DNA from: Minisyncoccota bacterium
Lineage (GTDB): Bacteria > Patescibacteriota > Minisyncoccia > Moranbacterales > UBA2206
Reading direction: 5' to 3'
NCBI GenBank assembly: GCA_031291955.1
Contig: JARLIA010000003.1
Location: forward strand, 1 to 41,314
Length of the DNA: 41,314 nt
The notes under the pieces were generated by a model. That model was not told the origin of the DNA. It ran no database searches and saw only the letters and a program-made list of their open reading frames with translations. Made by a program: the position numbers and the translations under genes. Shown piece by piece: positions 14,912-21,792 of this stretch. The number at the start of each line of letters is the position of its first letter. The first letter of the stretch is position 1.

Positions 14912-14968
14912 CGCGGACAGTCCGCGAAAAAAAATAAAAACAGGCAACCAATACGGTTGCCTGTTTTT
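14912..14968. terminator. Bidirectional terminator between rhodanese gene and groS
   Basis: A perfect 14-bp stem with 5-nt loop (14936-14949 with 14955-14968) is flanked by A- and T-runs. A second 6-bp hairpin, CGCGGA/TCCGCG (14912-14926), with minus-strand tail CTTTTTTATT, backs it up for groS. Confidence 0.9.
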
Positions 14969-15025
14969 ATTTTCGATTGAAAAAACTTGCGGTAAACTCG
15001 CGAACTATCTGCCGCTCAAATACAC

Positions 15026-15301
15026 TTATTCCACCACCGCCAGAATATCTTCGTTCTTCAGGATCAGATAATCTTCTCCGGCAATTTTCAGTTCCGTGCC
15101 GGAATATTTAGCGAAGATCACTTTCTGACCCTTCTTAACTTTGATCTTCTCATCCGTTCCCACCGCGATCACTTTTCCTTCCTGCGGTTTTTCCGCTGAA
15201 ACGGTTTCGGGCAGCACGATGCCGGACTTGGTTTTGGGATCGTCTTTCAGCACTTTCACCAGAACATTTTTGCCCAACGGCTTGATGGTTTCTTTTTCCA
15301 T
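15026..15301 (-). CDS. groS: Co-chaperonin GroES
   Basis: The 91-residue protein has IKPLGKNVLVKVL, the mobile-loop region KTKSGIVLPETVSAEKPQEG, KGQKVIFAKYSGTEL and YLILKNEDILAVVE, all typical of GroES, the lid of the GroEL chamber. Its usual partner groL is not adjacent: downstream is a terminator, upstream is an unrelated membrane protein gene 60 nt away. The start MEKETIKPL fits the family. Confidence 0.96.
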   Translation of the reverse strand: MEKETIKPLGKNVLVKVLKDDPKTKSGIVLPETVSAEKPQEGKVIAVGTDEKIKVKKGQKVIFAKYSGTELKIAGEDYLILKNEDILAVVE

Positions 15302-15361
15302 ATGGATTATTCAGGAAAGCAGCCCGCGGATCGCGTCGACTATTTCCAGATGATTAAATAT

Positions 15362-16063
15362 TTATTTATATTCTCCATTAGCCTTGCTTTGAACATAGGA
15401 ATGCAGAAACAAAGCTTGCGAGGCGAACACTTTGAGCATTTCGATATTTTTCGGATTACTCTCCGCTTCCCGGTCGTAACCGCAAATCAGCAGATAACTT
15501 TTTATATTGTTTATTTTTTGGGCCGATGAAACAATCAAACAATCCTTCTTTTTTTCCACGGCCACGTTTTTTTTCATCCCGGCCAGGTCGGTATTTTTTA
15601 TCGGCGTCCTTTTTTCCTGAGCATTCAGCTCTTTATCTGTTTTCCCGCTTTTAAGGTCCACGAATCGCAAAGAAGAAGCATCCGCTTTCATCAAGAAGTT
15701 GGCCGCGCTGATAATCGACTGATAAATTTCCTCTTCTTTGGCCTTGCTTAGGACTGAACGATCGGTCAAACCGAGAGCAATATTCATCAAAATGTCCATC
15801 TTTCGGTTCACTTCACCGATATATCCATATGACTCCAGGAGATCTCTGACGGTCTGGTCAATTTTTCTCTGGTCTTTTTCTTTTTCCTTTTTCTGAAACA
15901 ATATTAATTGTTCGCGCCTGGTGAAAACCACAAAGGTGATCACCCCCATCAAAAAAATCGCCGCTTCTTCAGCTCGTGTTTGCGACAAAAAAAGGACATT
16001 CCCGCGAATAATGTCCGGGATAAGAACAGTTATTATGAAAAGAATCAGAAAAATCCAATACAT
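15362..16063 (-). CDS. Two-TM protein with coiled coil and GAF-like C-terminal region
   Basis: The frame is open much further upstream, but that part overlaps the DUF5652 gene in another frame and is not protein-like. ATG 16063 gives a sensible start, MYWIFLILFIITVLIPDIIR. Two membrane segments (about residues 2-19 and 33-49) are followed by a Lys/Glu-rich coiled coil. A soluble region of about 130 residues, starting near MDILMNIALGLTDRSVLSKA, has the alternating pattern of a GAF-type sensor (FLMKADASSLRFVDL, SYLLICGYDREAESNP, MLKVFASQALFLHS). I cannot name the ligand. It is probably co-transcribed with the DUF5652 gene 29 nt upstream. Confidence 0.65.
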   Translation of the reverse strand: MYWIFLILFIITVLIPDIIRGNVLFLSQTRAEEAAIFLMGVITFVVFTRREQLILFQKKEKEKDQRKIDQTVRDLLESYGYIGEVNRKMDILMNIALGLTDRSVLSKAKEEEIYQSIISAANFLMKADASSLRFVDLKSGKTDKELNAQEKRTPIKNTDLAGMKKNVAVEKKKDCLIVSSAQKINNIKSYLLICGYDREAESNPKNIEMLKVFASQALFLHSYVQSKANGEYK

Positions 16064-16092
16064 AAATAATCTTTCAAATCTCCTCTGATTTA

Positions 16093-16326
16093 TTATTGGT
16101 ATAAGTGATTGATACGACTGTCTCCCGGCCGTCTTTTTGAAAAGATGAAAATGTAAAGAATTTCCAAAATTGCCAGTGTATTGACAACCAGCAGGACAAT
16201 GAACCAGGCAGGCTGTCCCGCTCGGGCTGCTTTCCAAAGCGCCACACCCTTCCAAGGAATGGTCCAGAGGAGAATCAAAGCTATGATAAGACCCGCGTGC
16301 GGTCCATTTAGAATTGACAGTTCCAT
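16093..16326 (-). CDS. DUF5652 membrane protein
   Basis: ATG 16326 gives a 77-residue protein starting MELSILNGPHAGLIIALILL. It contains the family signature WTIPWKGVALWKAARAGQ, then PAWFIVLLVVNTLAILEILY and a basic end. Two membrane helices are evident. DUF5652 proteins are small and common in CPR genomes; no function is known to me. The frame extends upstream to 16404 but overlaps the end of obg, so the shorter form is preferred. Confidence 0.8.
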   Translation of the reverse strand: MELSILNGPHAGLIIALILLWTIPWKGVALWKAARAGQPAWFIVLLVVNTLAILEILYIFIFSKRRPGDSRINHLYQ

Positions 16327-16352
16327 ATTTAAAATATAACACCGGAGTCCGA

Positions 16353-17309
16353 TTAACGCAATAATTGGCTGATTTTTTCCTTTAGCGCGGCCAGAGCTTC
16401 CCAATCATGGACAGAAACCGCCAACACTTCCGGATTCAATTTCTGCATTTTTTTAACCTGTTTGTCGACCATTTTCTTGTCGACCAGGTCGGTTTTTGTA
16501 AGCAGAACCACCTCCCGCTTTCGGATCAATTCCGGATTATAGTTTTCCAGCTCTTTTCGAATTATTTTATAATCTTTCACCAGATCCGGCGACTCCAGAG
16601 AGATGCAGTGCAGCAAAAATTTGGTCCTTTGAATATGGCGCAAAAATTTTATCCCGAGACCCCGACCGGCCGACGCGCCCTCGATGAGACCGGGAATGTC
16701 GGCGATAATCACACCATCTAAATCTCCCAAGTTTGGTTCCAGAGTGGTGAAATGATAGGGCGCCACTTTGGCGGCCGCGGCCGTCAACTCATTGAGAAGT
16801 GAAGATTTTCCGGCGCTCGGCAACCCGATGAGACCAACATCGGCAATGAGGCGCAACTCCAGTTCGAAATTAAATTCCTGGCCGGGCTTTCCCTCTTCAT
16901 ATTCTTCAGGACTGGTGTTAGTCGAGGAGCGGAAAAAGAAATTTCCCCGGCCGCCGACGCCGCCTTTGGCAACCAATATTTTCTGACCGGATTTAGTTAT
17001 CTCCAAATCTCTTTTCGTGTCAAGATTGTGAAGCACTGTTCCGATTGGCACAGTCAGAATCAAGTCCTTTCCGGCCGGACCGTCCGAGCGGTTGCCTCGG
17101 CCGTTTTTCCCGTCCGGCGCCCAATATTCCCGTTTGTGCCGGTATTTCCGCAACGCAAAAACATCGGATACGCCTTGAAAATATACGTCTCCACCGTTTC
17201 CCCCCCGTCCGCCGGTGGGACCTAGGCTCATCTTGACCTTGTCAAAAGCCACGACCCCATTCCCGCCGTCTCCGGCCGACACCTTGATTTTTACTTCATC
17301 GGTCAGCAT
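16353..17309 (-). CDS. obg: Obg/CgtA GTPase
   Basis: This ribosome-associated GTPase acts in 50S assembly and growth control. The 318-residue protein has the glycine-rich Obg fold (VSAGDGGNGVVAFDKVKM, GPTGGRGGNGGDVYFQG). The G domain has P-loop GLPSAGKSSLLNEL, switch TTLEPNLGDLDG, DIPGLIEGASAGRGLG and LLTKTDLVD. The C-terminal OCT domain seen in some bacteria is absent. Confidence 0.97.
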   Translation of the reverse strand: MLTDEVKIKVSAGDGGNGVVAFDKVKMSLGPTGGRGGNGGDVYFQGVSDVFALRKYRHKREYWAPDGKNGRGNRSDGPAGKDLILTVPIGTVLHNLDTKRDLEITKSGQKILVAKGGVGGRGNFFFRSSTNTSPEEYEEGKPGQEFNFELELRLIADVGLIGLPSAGKSSLLNELTAAAAKVAPYHFTTLEPNLGDLDGVIIADIPGLIEGASAGRGLGIKFLRHIQRTKFLLHCISLESPDLVKDYKIIRKELENYNPELIRKREVVLLTKTDLVDKKMVDKQVKKMQKLNPEVLAVSVHDWEALAALKEKISQLLR

Positions 17310-17357
17310 ATTTGCAAACTCTAAAATTAACGAGATACAAAAACTTGTCCATCCTGC

Positions 17358-17386
17358 ATTATAGCCCTTATTTCACAATTAGTAAA
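17358..17386 (-). promoter_or_regulatory. obg promoter
   Basis: TTTACT (17386 to 17381), 17 bp, TATAAT (17363 to 17358) on the minus strand; predicted leader about 40 nt, without a Shine-Dalgarno site. Confidence 0.55.
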
Positions 17387-17466
17387 GTCAAAGAAAAAAC
17401 GCCCGGAGATGCAAGCATTGATGATACAAGCTGCTTGGTTCCAGACGTTTTGCCGGTAGTAAAATA

Positions 17467-17700
17467 TTATCCGGCGTGGCAGTGATTTTGAACTGCCGCG
17501 ATAGCCGTCTCATCGAGCGGCTCACGAATATTTACCCCGCATCCAGGACACGTTTTACCTGAAGTATAAACGCCCACAATATGCTCCTCGCCGGTTTCGG
17601 GACAGTAAATGTGGTCTCCGTTCCAGGTATGAGTTTTTGGCATTATGCCCCTGCCCTCGGGAATGTCCAGGACTCTAAGCCAAGGATATTGCATACACAT
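17467..17700 (-). CDS. Small zinc-ribbon-like protein downstream of yidD
   Basis: Start ATG 17700 (MCMQYPWLRVLDIPEGRG) is fixed by a perfect AGGAGG (17712 to 17707) six nt upstream, just after the yidD stop. The 77-residue product has IYCPETGEEHIVGVY and KTCPGCGVNI, plus a C-terminal HCHAG, so Cys/His pairs could bind zinc. I do not recognise the family. It is probably co-transcribed with yidD. The consensus Shine-Dalgarno site sets it apart from its neighbours. Confidence 0.65.
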   Translation of the reverse strand: MCMQYPWLRVLDIPEGRGIMPKTHTWNGDHIYCPETGEEHIVGVYTSGKTCPGCGVNIREPLDETAIAAVQNHCHAG

Positions 17701-17713
17701 AAACATCCTCCTG

Positions 17714-17953
17714 TCATTTTTTAGGAACCGGATCATATCCACCCGCATTCCATGGGTGGCACCTTATTATTCTTTTTAGTCCCAACCAACTGCCCTTAGC
17801 TGAACCGAAGCGATCGATGGCCTGATATGTATATTCGGAGCAACTGGGATGAAAGCGGCAAAAACGTTCCGAGACGAACCAGGACGGGATGCCGTGGTCA
17901 GCCGAAAGCGTTTTTTGATATACTCGAATTAGGAATAACAGTAGCTTCTTCAT
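17714..17953 (-). CDS. yidD: Membrane protein insertion efficiency factor YidD
   Basis: The 79-residue protein matches the YidD family: [49 protein letters not shown]. YidD is an amphipathic membrane-surface protein that assists YidC. In many bacteria it lies in the rpmH-rnpA-yidD-yidC cluster; here it is separate, divergent from corA and followed by a small zinc-ribbon-like gene. The promoter places the start of transcription on the ATG. Confidence 0.95.
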   Translation of the reverse strand: MKKLLLFLIRVYQKTLSADHGIPSWFVSERFCRFHPSCSEYTYQAIDRFGSAKGSWLGLKRIIRCHPWNAGGYDPVPKK

Positions 17954-17959
17954 CTGGCT

Positions 17960-17988
17960 ATTTAACTATGGAAAAAATATTTTGTCAA
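17960..17988 (-). promoter_or_regulatory. yidD promoter, leaderless, sharing its -35 with corA
   Basis: A perfect TTGACA (17988 to 17983), 17 bp, then TTAAAT (17965 to 17960). The A of the yidD ATG (17953) is exactly 7 nt past the -10. Confidence 0.65.
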
Positions 17989-18010
17989 ACTGGTTTTTTA
18001 CTGTTATAAT
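17982..18010 (+). promoter_or_regulatory. corA promoter
   Basis: TTGTCA (17982-17987), 17 bp, TATAAT (18005-18010), the latter preceded by TGT (extended -10). The -35 overlaps the divergent yidD -35 in the palindrome TTTGTCAAA. Confidence 0.75.
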
Positions 18011-18039
18011 ACCCACATAAAAACAAAAACATAATTTCT

Positions 18040-18948
18040 ATGCAAAAAGTGAAATACAAAAACCTGACCTGGATATATTTCCCTGAACCGGACGCGGACG
18101 ACGTTTTGGCCATCCAGAAAAAATACCATCTCCATCCGTTGGTCATTGAGGAATTTTCCACCCCAACGCTCCGTCCCAAAGCGACAGAATACGACAATTG
18201 CCTCTATCTTTCCATCCACATTCCTCTTTTTGACACCCAAATCCAAACCACCTATCCGGGCGAAATCGACATTGTCATCACTAAAGACGCCCTCATCACT
18301 TCCAATGACCACCCTATTTATCAATTGACTGATCTTTTTGAAAAGCTGAAAAGCGATCCCAAAGAAAGAGCGGAGCGCATGAACCAGTCGCCAGGAGCGC
18401 TGCTTCGCTACATCATCGAAATGCTTTTGGAATCTTGCTTTGCCAAACTGGACCATATTTCAGAAAAGCTTGATCACATCGAGACGGAGATTTTTGCCGG
18501 CCATGAAAAAGAAATGGTTTTCGAGATTTCAGTGGTGAAACGCGACATCCTCAATTTTCGCCGCACCATGAAACCTCAGCGTTCGGTTTTGGAATCACTG
18601 TCCCAAAAAGATTTCCATTTGATCGAACGGGAATTGAAGCCGTATTTCCAGGATCTGATCGGCACCAATATTCGCATCTGGAACAACCTGGAGTCCGCTA
18701 AAGAAACCATCGAATCTCTGGAAGCAACCAACAACTCTTTGCTCTCCAACAAACTGGATATGACCATGAAAGTCCTCACGATTTTTTCAGCCGTCCTCTT
18801 GCCTTTGACTGTCTATTCGAATATCCTAGCCATGAGCGCCCATATTCCTTTCGGCGACAATCCATACGGATTCTGGATCCACATGGGCATCATGTTTGTC
18901 ATCGGCGCGATAACTGTTTTCATATTTAAAGTTAGAAAATGGCTCTAA
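18040..18948 (+). CDS. corA: CorA-family divalent metal transporter, GMN motif altered
   Basis: The 302-residue protein has the CorA layout: an N-terminal cytoplasmic domain (TWIYFPEPDADDV, LSIHIPLFD), long helices, and two C-terminal membrane helices (FSAVLLPLTVYSNILAM and GFWIHMGIMFVIGAITVFIF) with a basic end. The CorA selectivity motif GMN at the end of the first membrane helix reads AMS here, which is unusual, so ion selectivity or transport is uncertain. The gene overlaps cysS by 10 nt. Confidence 0.88.
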   Translation: MQKVKYKNLTWIYFPEPDADDVLAIQKKYHLHPLVIEEFSTPTLRPKATEYDNCLYLSIHIPLFDTQIQTTYPGEIDIVITKDALITSNDHPIYQLTDLFEKLKSDPKERAERMNQSPGALLRYIIEMLLESCFAKLDHISEKLDHIETEIFAGHEKEMVFEISVVKRDILNFRRTMKPQRSVLESLSQKDFHLIERELKPYFQDLIGTNIRIWNNLESAKETIESLEATNNSLLSNKLDMTMKVLTIFSAVLLPLTVYSNILAMSAHIPFGDNPYGFWIHMGIMFVIGAITVFIFKVRKWL

Positions 18949-20387
18949 AGATCTACAACACACTCACCAAATCCAAAGAAGAATTCAAACCGATCCACCC
19001 CGGCAAAGTCGGGATGTATGTTTGCGGCCCAACAGTTTACGATTACCTGCATCCGGGCAATTTACGTTCGTATATGACGGCCGACGTTTTGCGCCGCTAT
19101 TTGGAGTATCATGGCTATGAAGTGCGGATGATTAAAAACATCACCGACGTCGGCCACTTGACGGAGGATAGCATCGGTCAAGGCGACAGCGGCGAAGACA
19201 AAATTTCCAAAAAAGCGCAAATAGAAAGAAAAACCCCTCGACAAATCGCTGATTTTTTTGAGGAATATTTTCATGCGGCCGAAAAAAAAATCAATATTAA
19301 AAAGGCAAGTTTCTTTCCGCGCGCCACCGAACATATTCAGCAAATGATTAAGATTATTTCCAGCCTGATTGAAAAAGGTTACGCTTATGAAGTCAATGGC
19401 AATGTTTTTTTTGACGTCACAAAATTTTCCACTTACGGAAACCTGTCCGGAAACACCCTGGATAATTTAAAAGTCGGCGCGCGTCTAGAAGAGCACCCGG
19501 ACAAAAAAAATCCCTGGGATTTCGCGTTATGGCTTAAAGCGCCCAAAGAACACTTGATGAAATGGGAAAGTCCCTGGAGCGTTGGTTATCCGGGTTGGCA
19601 CATCGAATGCTCGGCGATGAGCATGGAATATCTGGGCGACACAATGGACATCCATGCCGGCGGCGAAGACAATATTTTCCCTCATCACGAAGCGGAAATT
19701 GCCCAATCTGAAGGATACAGCGGAAAAAAATTCGTAAACTTTTGGGTGCATACGCGCTTTCTTTTGACTGACGGAAAAAAAATGTCAAAATCGAAAGGCA
19801 ATTTTTTCACCTTGGAAGAACTGGAAGAAAAGGGCTATACTTCGATGGCGCTGCGGCTTTTGTTTTTGTCCGGACATCACCGAACCCAGCTTAATTTTAC
19901 TTGGCCAGCCCTTGATCAGGCAACAACTAATTTCCAAAAAATTTCCGAATGGGCCAACAACCTAAAATCTATTGAAAGTAGAGGCGCGGGCAGTCGCGTC
20001 TCTATGGGAGAAGAAATAGATTTTTCCCACATCTACCAGAAGCGTTTCGAAGCGGCCATGGACGACGACCTCAACACCCCACTCGCCCTTGCGGTTTTGT
20101 ACGAACTAATCACGGAAACAAATAAATTGATCGCTGAAGAAAAATTGAGTGCTGCCACCGCCAAGAATATTTTTAATTTTTGGGAAAAAATCAACAAAGT
20201 TCTGGGCTTGGCCATTGCCGACCGGGAAGAAATTCCGAAAGAAATCATAAAACTGGCGGAAGCCCGAAAAACGGCTCGGGAAAACAAAGACTTTGCCAAA
20301 TCCGACGAATTGCGCGAGAAAATAAGCGAGTTTGGCTATGAGATTGATGATTCAAAAAACAATAATTATACAATCAAAAAGAAATGA
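18939..20387 (+). CDS. cysS: Cysteine--tRNA ligase with palindrome-encoded insert
   Basis: The 482-residue class I synthetase has [14 protein letters not shown] (zinc Cys; HIGH motif in the form HPGN), [40 protein letters not shown] and [10 protein letters not shown]. The C-terminal part holds the usual DALR helices and ends [17 protein letters not shown]. Between the catalytic and anticodon parts is the segment [10 protein letters not shown], encoded by a near-palindrome (19978-20005), which looks inserted. It overlaps corA upstream, and the next small ORF starts within its stop codon (ATGA). Confidence 0.96.
   Translation: MALKIYNTLTKSKEEFKPIHPGKVGMYVCGPTVYDYLHPGNLRSYMTADVLRRYLEYHGYEVRMIKNITDVGHLTEDSIGQGDSGEDKISKKAQIERKTPRQIADFFEEYFHAAEKKINIKKASFFPRATEHIQQMIKIISSLIEKGYAYEVNGNVFFDVTKFSTYGNLSGNTLDNLKVGARLEEHPDKKNPWDFALWLKAPKEHLMKWESPWSVGYPGWHIECSAMSMEYLGDTMDIHAGGEDNIFPHHEAEIAQSEGYSGKKFVNFWVHTRFLLTDGKKMSKSKGNFFTLEELEEKGYTSMALRLLFLSGHHRTQLNFTWPALDQATTNFQKISEWANNLKSIESRGAGSRVSMGEEIDFSHIYQKRFEAAMDDDLNTPLALAVLYELITETNKLIAEEKLSAATAKNIFNFWEKINKVLGLAIADREEIPKEIIKLAEARKTARENKDFAKSDELREKISEFGYEIDDSKNNNYTIKKK
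19978..20005. repeat. Palindromic element in cysS
   Basis: Arms GTAGAGGCGCG (19978-19988) and CGCGTCTCTAT (19995-20005) pair at 9 of 11 positions around a 6-nt core. The frame is kept through it. Confidence 0.75.
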
Positions 20388-20524
20388 CGGATAATAAAAA
20401 TAAAAAAGATATGGAAAAAAAACACAAGTCATCAGAAGAGAAAGTGAGCGATCTGATCCAAGAGATAAGGGAGATTGGTTTTGAAGTGGAAGAAACGGAG
20501 GAAGGAATCCGCATCAGCGAATAA
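20384..20524 (+). CDS. Small ORF resembling the C-terminal tail of CysRS, 46 residues
   Basis: The ATG at 20384 overlaps the cysS stop (ATGA), and the ORF ends with TAA at 20522-20524. The product has a charged N-terminus ([20 protein letters not shown]) and then VSDLIQEIREIGFEVEETEE and GIRISE. This resembles the last segment of CysRS itself (here [17 protein letters not shown]), where relatives read roughly aD-x-iR-x3-x3-G-x-x-vEDt-x-x-G. It may be a free-standing copy of that tail. Translational coupling to cysS supports real expression. Function unknown. Confidence 0.6.
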   Translation: MTDNKNKKDMEKKHKSSEEKVSDLIQEIREIGFEVEETEEGIRISE

Positions 20525-20525
20525 T

Positions 20526-20620
20526 TTTCAATTCACAATTTTCAATTTTTAAACAATCCACAATGATTCAATTTTACAATTTATTCATTGAAAAATTGGA
20601 AATTGTTTAAAAATTAGAAA
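20526..20620. repeat. AT-rich inverted repeat between cysS operon and dus
   Basis: A perfect 14-bp inverted repeat (20544-20557 with 20602-20615) flanks an inner CAATGA/TCATTG pair. The whole stretch is made of variants of CAATTTT and ACAATTT. It is not GC-rich enough for a standard terminator. Confidence 0.7.
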
Positions 20621-20657
20621 TTTCAAATCTCTGTAAAGGGGAATTTTTTTATTTTAT

Positions 20658-21725
20658 ATGAGCAACTTCTGGTTCAAACTAAATAAACCCATTTTGGCAT
20701 TAGCGCCCATGGCCGGCATAACCGACAGTGCTTTTCGCGAGATCTGCCGGCGGTACGGCGCGGACATAACAATCTCCGAAATGGCCAGTGTCTCGGCGCT
20801 GTTTTTCAAACCCCAAAAAACTTTGGAACTGGTGAAATTTAACAAAAATGAACGACCATATGTCGTCCAATTGTTCGGCAAACATCCGGAACATTTTTCC
20901 GCATCCGCGCGAATCATTACAGAAAAAATCAAGCCTGATGGCATCGACATCAATTTCGGCTGTCCGGCCAAGAAAGTTTTCGGCCACGGGAGCGGCTGCG
21001 CGCTCATGCCACAGAAAGAACTAGCCCGAGAAATCATTTCCGCCGTCTGCGATAACACCGACTTACCAGTCTCGATCAAAATTCGCGCGGGCATTGAAAA
21101 AGGTGGGTATTTAGATACCCACCCAAATACCCACCCGAAAAAAAACTCTTCGGTAAATGCTTTGGAATTCATTGAAAGCACCAAAGATCTCCCCTATTCG
21201 ACCGTCATGGTCCACGGCCGGACCTACGAAGGCGGTTTTTCCGGCGCAGTCGATTTTGAAATCGTTTCCGAAATCAAGAAAATAATTCCCGAGAAAATCG
21301 TCCTGGGAAACGGTGGAATCATGACACCTGAAGACGCCGTGAATATTTTGGAAAAATATCCCGATCTCGACGGACTCGGCATCGCCCGCGGCGCTTGGGG
21401 TCGACCGTTCATATTCGATGAAATAAAGAATTTTATATCTTATTTCGCCGATGGAGACAGTAGGGTCAGGTCGCGACCTGTCCCTACTGTCCAGGCAATG
21501 AAATACGATTTCGCCGCCATCAAAAAAATCATACTCGAACACGCCGAACTGATTTACAAAGACAAAGGCGGAGCCGGCAAATTCGAAATGCGAAAACATT
21601 TAGCTTGGTACGTCAAAGGATGGCCCGGCGCCCAGGAACTGCGCCGAAAATTAGTTACAGCCGAAAATCTTTCAGAAATAAAAAACGTCCTTGATAATTT
21701 TACTGTCCTATCTGAAATCCACTAA
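20658..21725 (+). CDS. dus: tRNA-dihydrouridine synthase with two repeat-encoded inserts
   Basis: This FMN enzyme reduces uridines in the tRNA D-loop. The 355-residue protein has ALAPMAGITDSAFREICR, DINFGCPAKKVFGHGSG (catalytic Cys region), VSIKIRAGIE, VMVHGRTYEGGFSG, LGNGGIMTPEDAV and GLGIARGAWGRPFIF. Two stretches look added. GGYLDTHPNTHPKKNSS follows KIRAGIEK and is encoded by an inverted plus direct repeat (21102-21136). DSRVRSRPVPTV is encoded by a 36-bp palindrome (21456-21491) after the FMN phosphate-binding region. Both lie between structural elements and leave the motifs intact. It begins about 130 nt after the preceding ORF, across an AT-rich repeat. Confidence 0.93.
   Translation: MSNFWFKLNKPILALAPMAGITDSAFREICRRYGADITISEMASVSALFFKPQKTLELVKFNKNERPYVVQLFGKHPEHFSASARIITEKIKPDGIDINFGCPAKKVFGHGSGCALMPQKELAREIISAVCDNTDLPVSIKIRAGIEKGGYLDTHPNTHPKKNSSVNALEFIESTKDLPYSTVMVHGRTYEGGFSGAVDFEIVSEIKKIIPEKIVLGNGGIMTPEDAVNILEKYPDLDGLGIARGAWGRPFIFDEIKNFISYFADGDSRVRSRPVPTVQAMKYDFAAIKKIILEHAELIYKDKGGAGKFEMRKHLAWYVKGWPGAQELRRKLVTAENLSEIKNVLDNFTVLSEIH
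21102..21136. repeat. Inverted and direct repeat in dus
   Basis: GGTGGGTAT (21102-21110) pairs perfectly with ATACCCACC (21115-21123), and ATACCCACC recurs at 21127-21135, 12 nt further on. Confidence 0.8.
21456..21491. repeat. 36-bp near-perfect palindrome in dus
   Basis: Two 18-nt arms meet without a loop and match at 17 of 18 positions; the left arm begins GACAGTAGGG. The element starts on a codon boundary and adds exactly 12 codons. Confidence 0.92.
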
Positions 21726-21754
21726 AAAATATTCACGTATTTTTAGAAAAATAA

Positions 21755-21784
21755 AAGACCCCAAACGACAGCAGTCATTTGGGG
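21755..21784 (-). terminator. Terminator of the PEP-CTERM-like gene
   Basis: CCCCAAA (21759-21765) pairs with TTTGGGG (21778-21784), with an inner GAC/GTC pair; the minus-strand tail reads TCTTTTATTTTT. Confidence 0.85.
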
Positions 21785-21792
21785 CCCCGAAA

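Noticed and set aside
16064-16342. 93-residue N-terminal extension of the gene ending at 15362
   Set aside because: It overlaps the DUF5652 gene in another frame and lacks protein-like character; ATG 16063 gives a proper membrane start.
19020-19062. HPGN in place of HIGH in CysRS as a sign of inactivity
   Set aside because: The second-His-to-Asn form occurs in other class I synthetases as far as I know, and all other motifs are intact.
20385-20387. Possible alternative genetic code (TGA as Gly)
   Set aside because: TGA is the natural stop of cysS, yidD, the transposase and others, at positions where the families end.
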